A stretch of DNA of 64,000 bases, taken from positions 10,602,001 through 10,666,000 of the forward strand of contig CM082582.2 of NCBI GenBank assembly GCA_040954595.2. Reading direction: 5' to 3'. The position numbers and the translations under genes are program-made. Within the stretch, counting starts at the first letter, position 1; every line of letters starts with the position of its first letter. Below, in pieces: positions 41,001 through 50,334 of this stretch. The notes below the pieces were generated by a model, which was not told where the DNA came from, ran no database searches, and was given only the letters and a program-made list of their open reading frames with translations. Source of the DNA: Balanoglossus misakiensis (taxonomy: Eukaryota > Hemichordata).

Positions 41001-43534
41001 TTTGAAAAAATCATGGGTTATAGCTCAGGAAAATCATCAAAAAATGAGAATTTTTCGACTTTGCGAAAAGTCAAAATTGGGTCGATTTTTGAAAAAAATC
41101 ATGGGTTATAGCTCAGGAAAATCATCAAAAAATGAGAATTTTTCGACTTTGCGAAAAGTCAAAATTGGGTCGATTTTTGAAAAATTCATGGGTTATAGCT
41201 CAGGAAAATCATCAAAAAATGAGAATTTTTCGACTTTGCGAAAAGTCAAAATTGGGTCGATTTTTGAAAAAATCATGGGTTATAGCTCAGGAAAATCATC
41301 AAAAAATGAGAATTTTTCGACTTTGCGAAAAGTCAAAATTGGGTCGATTTTTGAAAAAATCATGGGTTATAGCTCAGGAAAATCATCAAAAAATGAGAAT
41401 TTTTCAATTTTGCGAAAAGTCAAAATTTGGTCGATTTTTGAAAAAAATCATGGGTTATAGCTCAGGAAAATCATCAAAAAATGAGAAATTTTCGACTTTG
41501 CGAAAAGTCAAAATTGGGTCGATTTTTGAAAAAATCATGGGTTATAGCTCAGGAAAATCATCAAAAAATGAGAATTTTTCGCCTTTGCGAAAAGTCAAAA
41601 TTGGGTCGATTTTTGAAAAAATCATGGGTTATAGCTCAGGAAAATCATCAAAAAATGAGAATTTTTCGACTTTGCGAAAAGTCAAAATTGGGTCGATTTT
41701 TGAAAAAATCATGGGTTATAGCTCAGGAAAATCATCAAAAAATGAGAATTTTTCGACTTTGCGAAAAGTCAAAATTGGGTCGATTTTTGAAAAAATCATG
41801 GGTTATAGCTCAGGAAAATCATCAAAAAATGAGAATTTTTCGACTTTGCGAAAAGTCAAAATTGGGTCGATTTTTGAAAAAATCATGGGTTATAGCTCAG
41901 GAAAATTATCAAAAAATGAGAATTTTTCGACTTTGCGAAAAGTCAAAATTGGGTCGATTTTTGAAAAAATCATGGGTTATAGCTCAGGAACATCATCAAA
42001 AAATGAGAATTTTTCGACTTTGCGAAAAGTCAAAATTGGGTCGATTTTTGAAAAAATCATGGGTTATAGCTCAGGAAAATCATCAAAAAATGAGAATTTT
42101 TCGACTTTGCGAAAAGTCAAAATTGGGTCGATTTTTGAAAAAAATCATGGGTTATAGCTCAGGAAAATCATCAAAAAATGAGAATTTTTCGACTTTGCGA
42201 AAAGTGAAAATTGGGTCGATTTTTGAAAAAATCATGGGTTATAGCTCAGGAAAATCATCAAAAAATGAGAATTTTTCGACTTTGCGAAAAGTCAAAATTG
42301 GGTCGATTTTTGAAAAAATCATGGGTTATAGCTCAGGAAAATCATCAAAAAATGAGAATTGTTCAATTTTGCGAAAAGTCAAAATTGGGTCGATTTTTGA
42401 CAAAATCATGGGTTATAGCTCAGGAAAATCATCAAAAAATGAGAATTGTTCAATTTTGCGAAAAGTCAAAATTGGGTCGATTTTTGAAAAAAATAATGGG
42501 TTATAGCTCAGGAAAATCATCAGAAAATGAGAATTTTTCGACTTTTGCGAAAAGTGAAAATTTGGTTGATTTTTGAAAAAAAATCATGGGCTATAGCTCA
42601 CGAAAATCATCAAAAAATGAGATTTTTTCGACTTTGCGAAAAGTCAAAATTTGGTCGATTTTTGAAAAAAATCATGGGTTATAGCTCATGAAAATCATCA
42701 AAAAATGACAAATTCTCGACTTTGCAAATTTTGGTGTGTTTGTCACTTTTGGACATTTTTTATTGGTTCTCGACTTTTTCTTGGACATAATTACCTGCTT
42801 CCTCGAAATGCCACATTGTTGGGAATCTCTTCTTTATCGGCGGGGACACGGCCGTCAGCACCAGCACGGCAGAAGTGTTCACCCATCGGACGATGCAGCG
42901 ACGAATCATGCGGCTCCTTTCGTCGCCACCGTGGATGTTGGCAGCCACGATCTGTGCCACCTGGTCCGTCCAAGGAATCACCAGGTACTGGCTCCACCAC
43001 CGACCGATGATGATGGAGACGTAAAATCCCAGGATAAAACTCAAGGGAATTATGTTGGTGCCGTGGTTTGCATACAAGGCGATCTGGGATGGGGATGGTG
43101 GGAAAGGCGGGCAGGCAGACAGACAGACAGATGAGGTGAGGGATGAAAGAGGAGATGAGAGAGAAGATGAAAGACACTTGAATATAATTATTATATGTTC
43201 GAGCCGGTAGCTTTTGATCGACAAGTCGCCACGAATATCTAACATATTATCATGGTTTACGTTGTTTCCCCAGGGGGCTCCAAATAAAAGTATGGTTACA
43301 GGCAAACTACGTGATCCCAAAGACCCAAAGCAACCCTCTTACCTTTTCGAAATTTCGTTTCTGCGGTTCAGACAGCGCATGTTTGTAGGTGATGGTCAGC
43401 ATGTAATACAAAGTGATGAACACCAGCATCTCTCTGTAGAGCAACTTGTAAATACTACCCTTCCATCGAAACAGCAAACTGGAGAACGCCGTCAAGCTGG
43501 CTTTCGACACCTTCAAAGAATACGTCACTGTCAT
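17018..43534 (-). CDS. Bestrophin paralogue 1 (calcium-activated chloride channel family), split by a 23.5-kb satellite intron
   Basis: Predicted pentameric calcium-gated anion channel. Eight exons (coding order): 43534-43343, 43083-42795, 19264-19110, 18828-18751, 18409-18257, 18058-17978, 17760-17606, 17513-17018, giving 532 residues with consistent phases and GT-AG junctions. It starts with the canonical MTVTYSLKV at an ATG; an in-frame GTG six codons upstream is not preferred. Neck residues I76, F80 and F84 of human BEST1 are kept at the same numbers within [12 protein letters not shown], as is the Ca-clasp region N296 and EDDDDFE (300-306). [11 protein letters not shown] and FFFYFGWLK mark the later membrane segments. 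The C-terminal tail is Ser/Thr/Pro-rich with repeated TP and SP sites, perhaps a regulatory phosphorylation region. The stretch before intron 2 ([20 protein letters not shown]) departs from its paralogues. Intron 2 (19265-42794) is almost wholly satellite. Confidence 0.9.
19356..19426. repeat. Divergent junction monomer D, copy 1
   Basis: A variant monomer that carries CATCCAAAAATGTC, CGACTTTCCGAAATTTC and TTTTTTGATAAAAATC instead of the standard words. It sits in the first full repeat of the array. Confidence 0.85.
19531..19600. repeat. Divergent junction monomer D, copy 2
   Basis: Same variant as at 19356. It is preceded by GTCAAAAATGGGTCG and followed by the unusual CTCAGGAGAATCATC. The same flanks recur around the copy at 31190. 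Confidence 0.85.
23668..26352. repeat. Higher-order repeat, 19-monomer (1653-bp) period
   Basis: Diagnostic variants recur at exactly 1653 bp (19 x 87): CGACATTGCG at 23821 and 25474, followed in both copies by the AAAGACAAAATTG variant, then the same order of GATTTTTGAGAAA, TTTTTCCTCTTTGCG and GGTCGTTTTTTG variants. The match extends for at least 900 bp. This indicates a block duplication within the array. Confidence 0.8.
31190..31260. repeat. Divergent junction monomer D, copy 3
   Basis: Same variant and flanks as copy 2 at 19531, including the upstream GTCAAAAATGGGTCG and the downstream CTCAGGAGAATCATC. It separates array blocks. Confidence 0.85.
31690..37110. repeat. Higher-order repeat, about 13-monomer (1132-bp) period
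   Basis: The variant GAAAAATTCATGGG occurs at about 31781, 32913, 34132, 35091 and 36223. Spacings are 1132, 1219, 959 and 1132 bp, that is 13, 14, 11 and 13 monomers plus 1-2 bases. The extra base comes from a linked one-A insertion. Linked variants (AATTCGGTCG, GAGGATTTTTCG, CATGAGTTAT, GAGTTATTGCTCAGG) keep the same order in successive copies. Confidence 0.85.
38157..38227. repeat. Divergent junction monomer D, copy 4
   Basis: Same variant as the other D monomers and again followed by CTCAGGAGAATCATC. The monomer before it lacks the AAAAATGGG variant seen before copies 2 and 3. Confidence 0.85.
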
Positions 43535-43742
43535 CTCGATGACGTCGATCACTGGTCGATCAAGTTTTCTTTAAGCTCGTCTCTATCTTAGATACCTGTA
43601 TAGGGGCGTGGCAGTTTTCCTTGTCTCAGACACGTTCCATTAATAAAATGTATCAATGCACGACATAATTAAGACGGAACAGGAATTCTCACGTCGGAAG
43701 TCCGTGAGCGGAATTATAAGTTGCGTTGAGCTTACCACTTTA

Positions 43743-45391
43743 GGGAGCCGTCATTATTTATGGCCTGGGGGGGGTCGGAGGAATGAAGGGGGGGGTTACT
43801 CAAAAATTGGAAGGCTGCAGGGGGGGGTTTCTCAAAAATTGTAGATGAAGAGGGGGGGTCACTCATTTTTGGGAAATGTATCAAAGTTTTTCAACTGAAA
43901 GATTTAGTTGTGTGCTGTGCAAGTGCTGCAGCGCTCCGCGACCTCCGGTCGCGGAACACCAGAGTGTCCACACTGCACTGTCAAAGTATTTTTCCCAAAA
44001 TTTGCTGATAAAGGATTGGCATGCTTGCCTGATCATGCATAAAAAACATATCTCCTTATTATATCAACAAAGTTTGATAATCATTTTGACTTTTAACGAT
44101 GCCTGTCCAAATTACACAATGCTACTTGATGGTTACTGGTTATGGGTGAGCTTTTACGGTAATCATTATTTAGTTGTGACTTTGAGATTGTTTTGTTGTT
44201 TCACCCTTTTCAATCCATCATGATGCAACTGATGATCACCTACAATGTAGCAGGGTGAACCTGGAGTTGAAAGGTCTTTTACTACACTACTGTAATAGTG
44301 AACACCTATTGCCTGGCCATGAGGGCCATAGCGGCCGTTTATTACACCCGAGGGGCTGTGAGTTACCAGAATCATATGCTATTTCCCGAGGTCGTAGGCC
44401 GAGGGAAATAGCATATGATTCTGGTAACTCACAGTCACGAGGGGGTAAAAACGGCTGCTATGGCCCGAATATAGGCCAGGCTATAGGTGTTTTATAATAA
44501 ACCTCATGCTAACAGCTGGGAAAACCTTGCAATTTTCTCTTGAGGTTGGCAGACGACATCTTCAGTGGTGGCCATTGTGTCAGACGACGCAATGCTGATT
44601 GACGTGACCACGTTGGTCACGTGACCGGTTTATATTTTTTCTGCTATTTCCCTAGCGGTTCATCATGTTCATAGTCGATTCTATTTTCCTATCACGTGAC
44701 GGATTCTGGCGAATCACGGCACAGTATTAGCATGAGGTATATTATAATGATTTTTATAATATACCTCATGCTAATACTGTGTCGTGATTCGCCAGAATCC
44801 GTCACGTGATAGGAAAATAGAATCGACTATGAATCCCTCTAGGGAAATAGCAGAAAAAATATAGCCGGTCACGTGACCAGCGTGAGTGCGCAGACTCGGT
44901 CACGTCAATCGGTGTCGCGTCGTCTGACACAATGGCCACCGCTGAAGATGTCGTCTGCCAACCTCAAGAGAAAATTGCAAGATTTTCCCAGCTGATAGCA
45001 TGAGGTTTATTATAAAACACCTATAGCCTGGCCTATATTCGGGCCATAGCAGCCGTTTTTACCCCCTCGTGACTGTGAGTTACCAGAACCATATGCTATT
45101 TCCCTCGGCCTGCGGCCTCGGGAAATAGCATATGATTCTGGTAACTCACAGCCCCTCGGGTGTAATAAACGGCCGCTATGGCCCTCATGGCCAGGCAATA
45201 GGTGTTCAATACAGATACATGTATTGATATGTAGTTGTTCCGGTTTTAGGGGGGGGCCAGTCGAAATTTCTGTGTTGGAAAGGGGGGGTTTCTCAAAATC
45301 TGCATGCTTGGCAGGGGGGGTTTCTCAAAATTTTGGAGTTTCTAGTGTAATTCCTCCGACCCCCCCCAGGCCGTAAATAATGACGGCTCCC
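43743..45391. mobile_element. Non-autonomous DNA transposon, Harbinger-like, 1649 bp
   Basis: Terminal inverted repeats of 42 bp (43743-43784 and 45350-45391) begin GGGAGCCGTCATTATTTA and match with one substitution. The element is flanked by TTA directly on both sides (43740-43742 and 45392-45394). A 3-bp TWA duplication is typical of PIF/Harbinger transposons, so that class is likely. No transposase ORF is present. The interior contains a nested palindrome (44302-45209), several runs of 7-8 G, and a short GC-rich hairpin near 43936-43956. Confidence 0.75.
44302..45209. mobile_element. Nested foldback (palindromic) element of about 0.9 kb
   Basis: Two long inverted arms, about 44302-44746 and 44755-45209, meet at a short loop (44747-44754). 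Ends read GAACACCTATTGCCTGG and its reverse complement. Each arm holds its own 32-bp stem: 44356-44387 with 44403-44434, and 45073-45104 with 45120-45151. Arms differ by scattered substitutions and small indels. CACGTGAC words recur. No coding sequence is seen. A clear target-site duplication could not be defined. Confidence 0.75.
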
Positions 45392-45394
45392 TTA

Positions 45395-47533
45395 ATATCT
45401 GACTGATGGCTTGAAGGCGTTGAATTGAGCCTTGAGCATAGATTTCACTTCTAGCATTGTACTCACCGTGGTTAATTTTGTTGAATTAAAGAATGTTGTT
45501 CTTGTGAATGGTTGATAAAATAAACTATGGGCAAGGCTTGCATTTTAAACATGAAATACGGAGCTGAAAGATACATCTGACGTCATGTGGCATAGTCCAC
45601 AAATGAACCCGACTGTGTGAAATCTACAGTCGCACTCACTTTCTTTTAATCTTAATAGAAAGATGCCAATAATCGATTGATTTTGTGTTCAAGATGGATC
45701 AACACCGCCATCCGACAGTCTATGTCTCGGATAGTTCAAAGTACATCGACAATATGCATGCAGCATCTTCGCGACGTGCGCTCAGCAATTAATTTCATGC
45801 AAATTCACGACTAGCTTCTTATGCTTGGAGTAGTGAGGCAAAATGTCAGTAAAAAGGTCTTGTCCATACCTGTCAGACGAATAATTCACCAGCAAAAGCA
45901 TCATCCCGTCGGGCTGGAAGGGGCTGCCATATTGCCGGATTCAAACCGGCTTATCAAATTGGTTCGGATGGCTCATCAAAAAGCGAGTCTTCAAACACGC
46001 AGACTCGAGTCTCAGCCTGACTGAATAAGTTTTCATAATTTATTCACATTGCTAACGGGAAGGCAAAATATATTCCAACAAGCGTTCAATCACTACTGAC
46101 ACTGCAATATTTTTATCTCACACAAGCAGCATTATTCAAATTCAGTAATTTAAATACATTTGGCAGAATATAGCTCACAGGCATCAAAAAAATTTCGAGA
46201 ACAATTTTTTGGTTCGTTGTAAGAGAAAGAGAGAAAGTGGCCACTACAGTGACATCACTGTAGTGTTTTTTAGCATACATTATTACAAATGAACGCAACT
46301 GAATATTTATACATATCGACATTACAAAACTTTGTTACATAAAAAATTCCACAAGATTAAGTAACAGACATGATTTGTGTAATTTAAATCTAAATCTACA
46401 TGATTTGATCTTTGTTAAATTGTGTAAAAGTTTCTTTGGGGAAATAAAAAATTAACCCATTGTGGTCGAAATTTCTGGAAAGAGTTAAAGTCTATCACAC
46501 TCTCTGAGTTGCCGTATTACTAAGTACAAAACGTTGTTTTAAAAAACTTCAAAAGACCAGCCTCTGCTCAGCTTGAACAAATCAATTCCATGATATGTCT
46601 TTCCCCTAGATAAAAATACAAGATGTATTGAAGGTGGTTGTTTCATACAAGTTTATCAAACGCCTGATGACTGGATTTAAGTTACTCTTAATACCTTTGA
46701 ACCTTGACCCCTTGTGACCTCTGACATCATCTCATCTAATATTCATGTCATGAAAACGAAAAATTGGTAAATGCACACAGGATGTGAGACAACCTTTTTC
46801 TTTCAGCCTCAATTGGTTTCATTAAACACTCAAAAACATTAAGTCAAAATTATTACAAAAAAAACACAGCAACAAAATATAACTTAAATTCTAAATAAAT
46901 ACACTGCAAAAATAAAATATATAACATTGGAAAGTCTGAGTAAAGTTCACTGTGTACAGTACTTTTACAAAAAATGATACATTTTTACACATAACGTCTA
47001 AACATGATCCACCTACAAGTTAGTTTTTGTTTCAAATTTTGCTCCAATATTAAGATATTATTAATGGAAAAATATTAAAATTAGCTAATGCGCTCATCTC
47101 CAACTATCCCTGTCACCAATAGAAAATTGTCAATCAACTTGTTAAAATGCTAAGCTATAAGCATATTATTGAAGTACAGCTACACACTGATAATCTAACA
47201 CCTTGGATTGAAAAGTATGAGTATTTTTTAAATCTTACCTACATTTAGTCATTAAGTTTAATCTGACGGAAAATGTCATGTGACAAACTTGAACATTTAT
47301 TTCTGCTAGGCTCAAAGCATTCTACAGAAAAGAACGGGATTGTTTGCAAAATCTCAATCTTTAAAAAAAATATCACAAAAATTATGAGTAAAATTTCAAT
47401 CTCTTGTGGAATCCGATAGTTGATCCAAGCAAGGAGTTCTGGGTCATCCTCCTCCCAAAAGTTAATACCAGCCTCTTTCAAGGCAATCAATCTACTCTCA
47501 GCATCTTCTCCTTGACATGGTGGCATTGTCTTG
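45395..47533. other. Spacer between the mobile element and best-2
   Basis: AT-rich unique sequence, probably including best-2 3' UTR at the right. No exon was recognised. A 67-codon ORF at 45821-46024 has no family resemblance. Confidence 0.5.
47296..47301 (-). terminator. Possible poly(A) signal for best-2
   Basis: AATAAA on the minus strand about 230 bp past the best-2 stop codon. Confidence 0.35.
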
Positions 47534-50334
47534 CTACACACTCTGAGCACCAGAGGGTACGTCACTAACATCCGGGGGAACTTCTCCTGCAACTTTCACC
47601 TGTAAAAAAGAAGAGTATAGAGTTTCAGCTGGCAAACATCAAAAAAATGTTGTTGTTTTGTATAAACACGATTTCATAAATATAAATTCCCATACATGTA
47701 TCAGCAAAACATAATCCAAACAAGACATCTTCCTACTCAAATAAAAAAAAATCTCACCATGGCTCCACTAGGTGTTCTCACAACTTCGGATTTTTGTTTC
47801 TTTGAGAAACGTTTCTTCAGCAGACCGTCACCAGCACTGTCAGTTTCATCAATCCTGTCACCGGCTGTTGCCGCGGCGATTGGTTTCTCGGGGTCCTTCC
47901 CGTCTGTCCCCGGTTGCTCAGTCGCCGCCATCGGTTTCATCTCTGTATGTTCACCTTCCTCGTTTTCCGGTTCGACGGTGCTGTTTCTTCCAAAACTGAA
48001 GAGGTGGCCGGGCACGGCGATGATGAAATCCTTGGTCTTCAATCTGTGTCAATACAGATTCGGTGAATTTTGACCAATCCCGGTGTTCTCTTAGGGGAGT
48101 ATTGACCTATTTCTATTGTTTTATCAGTATTAAACTCTATATGCTTTACCTGTGGACATACAGCTACATGTACATGTCCTTCAAATAAGACTCCATTCTA
48201 CAGATTTATGAAATTGATCTTGCAATATGACAAATCGGAGTGTTCTTTTAACTATGGGGTAAAAAGGGGTAAAACAGACGTATGCTATTGCTCGGGAGTT
48301 TAGTGACCAACAGAGTACATGCACTGCAGTGGAAGACTTACATAACTTCATAAGTGGATCCAAACAGCCAGCCAGAACCCAGTATCTTTCTCTTTGCGGT
48401 TGTCTCAGTGAAGGGCAGCTCAAACTCCTTGATTCCCCAGTGAGCATCTTTCTCGATGGTTGGAATCTTGTCGCACAAATCATCGACGATCAACAGCCCA
48501 ACCTGTGACGTAGGAAAACACACAAGAAAATGCTGACAGTGCATCTTTAAAGATAAAACAAAGCTTTGAAATGAAGCTGCCTGCATGGGCTGTATTCGGT
48601 TGACAGGATTTGTGTGTGTGTGTCTGTGTATATCTTTGTCTCTTACCTGATAGCTTCTGTCAATGATGAAATTCAACTCAAAATCATCATCATCATCGCC
48701 GTACGGGTTGATTATGGCTTCTGCGACCTGGAAGAACAACAAAGGTCACGATTTGTAATTCTGTGGTGATTTAAAACACGCATACTATACATACATGTAT
48801 CTTCAATTCACAGCCATAAAACTTTTCTTGTACACTCGCATGACAACTTACCTTGAGCCAACCAAAGTAAAAGAAAAATTCCAAAAAGGTGAGCACCGGG
48901 AAGTAGAAATCCACGGGGAATTGCTCGTTGACATTGGCTGCAGAGGAGTTCAGGAACTGGTCGGCGAATAACTTGGCCAGGAAGTATGTGTATGTTGCTA
49001 TGGTAACAACCTGAAAGAAAGGGGACAGTTTATCATGAATTAAGGTCTACTAGAGTATACAGTTTGTGTTAACTCTCATTGTGTCATGGGTCCCATGGAA
49101 ACACCAGCAAATTTTCACAAACAAACTGACCTGACTGTAGACCAGAGGCACACTTATCCAATCATAGTCCAGGACACCGCCACAAGAACCTCTATGCGCT
49201 TGTATTCTCTGTGAGAAAACATAGTGAATGCAACGGAAGCATGGGTGATTCAAGGAAGTGCATTTTTGAGGTAATTTTGACCATAATGTTAACAGTAAAA
49301 ATTATTCGGTGATGGTTGATGACATATGCGGCTTCTGCACAAAAAATATCACACTCACCTCCAAGAGCATATTCTGGGTGATATCATCCTTGATCTTCCC
49401 CTCGTCCCTCAGTCGAGTCACCAGATTACAAGCCCAAGTGATGGGCAGCCAGTACTTGGTGTATGGTGTCTTCAGGTTTTCATAGAGCTTGCGTTCCTCT
49501 TTTGTCATCAGACCTGGAACACAGTGTGTAGCCATCGTTATTCAGTACATAAAGATGTAAATTGTGTGGAACGCTATTGCTGTATGTGTCATGGAGATTG
49601 ACAATTGTTGCAAGATGGCCGAAAGGTGACACAAGTGAGTTAACCTACCTGCATTGACCAGATGGCCAATAGTTGGAAACCGCTTCAGCACGGGCACAGA
49701 CACGGAAGTGAAGACAATAGTTGTGGTGAGATTCAGCCAACGAATGAGCGTTCTACGGCATTTGCGTGTCTCCTCGTCGTCTCCCCTGATGTGAGCGGCG
49801 ATCAGCTGGGCGACTGAATCCGTCCAGGGAATCGCCCTATATGCACCCCACCATCGACCAATCACTACGCTGACGTAGAAACCCAGAATAAAACTCAACG
49901 GAATGATACCAAGCAGACGGTCTTTGAAGAAGAAACAGATCTGAGGGGAGAAAATATTTGAAAACTGTGATTAAAATCACCTTTTAATCTTGTTTAGAGG
50001 ATGCTCCCATGAGGTTACTTGCTATTCTTAGCAAACATTAATTTATTTGCATAAATTATCCGATTTGTGTATATATTTGCATGATTCATACAATTGTGTT
50101 TTTGCATGTATTTGCATAATTAAACAAACGGTCATGACCTACCATTTCAAATGTCTCTGCCTGCTGATTGGTCAGGGCAAATCTGTAGATAACTGACAGT
50201 AAGTAGTATAGCACGAGAAAGACAAACAGTTCTTTCCATATCAGCTTGTAGATGCTGCCCTTCCACATGAACAGCAGACGAGAGAATGAACCAAAAGTGG
50301 CATTTGAAACCTTCAGTGAGTAGGTTACAGTCAT
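47534..50334 (-). CDS. Bestrophin paralogue 2 (calcium-activated chloride channel family)
   Basis: Nine coding exons: 50334-50143, 49940-49649, 49513-49359, 49208-49131, 49010-48852, 48727-48647, 48502-48342, 48043-47758, 47599-47534, giving 489 residues. Sites are GT-AG and exon phases equal those of best-1. The N-terminus is MTVTYSLKV; the neck motif [12 protein letters not shown] and the Ca-clasp stretch GDDDDDFE (302-309) are intact. Exon 2 is one codon and exon 5 two codons longer than in best-1. The tail is rich in Glu, Lys and Ala and ends in a short exon coding PSGAQSV and a TAG stop. Intron 2 is only 135 bp. The sequence CTTGCTGTAG just upstream of the ATG (near 50356) could be an acceptor for a non-coding 5' exon. 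Which vertebrate bestrophin it is closest to was not resolved. Confidence 0.92.

Larger units (their letters stand above)
19327..42725. repeat. 87-bp satellite array, about 269 monomers, inside best-1 intron 2
   Basis: Near-identical 87-bp monomers run head to tail for 23.4 kb. Marker words in each are ATCATGGGTTATAGCTCAGG, CGACTTTGCGAAAAGTC and GGGTCGATTTTTGAAAAA. Most copies differ by 0-3 substitutions. One-base indels occur near 20179, 20638, 31690, 32820, 34028, 34382, 34999, 36130, 40310, 41091, 41443 and 42141. The monomer is A/T-rich but carries three CpG. Unique DNA left in the intron is only about 62 bp on the acceptor side and 69 bp on the donor side. The plus-strand ORFs across it reflect 87 being 29 codons, not a gene: there is no unique sequence, no splice-compatible partner and no known domain. 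All three minus-strand frames contain stops. Confidence 0.98.

Noticed and set aside
19491-42576. Many long plus-strand ORFs of 29-residue repeats as protein-coding genes
   Set aside because: They are explained by an 87-bp satellite whose period is a multiple of three. Frames switch at one-base indels, there is no unique domain, and the array lies inside an intron on the other strand.
19327-42725. CRISPR array
   Set aside because: There are no variable spacers; the whole monomer is conserved head to tail, and the genome is eukaryotic.
43534-43552. Upstream in-frame start giving a longer best-1 N-terminus
   Set aside because: That codon is GTG, not ATG; the next in-frame ATG matches the conserved bestrophin start MTVTYS.
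44302-45209. Palindrome as a cloning or assembly artefact of an inverted duplication
   Set aside because: The arms differ by scattered substitutions and indels and carry internal stems, so they have diverged over time; an artefact would be identical.
45821-46024. 67-codon plus-strand ORF, and a tRNA-like T-arm near GCCGGATTCAAACCGGC
   Set aside because: No family resemblance for the ORF. The hairpin has the wrong base at the T-loop closing pair and no acceptor stem or anticodon arm could be found.
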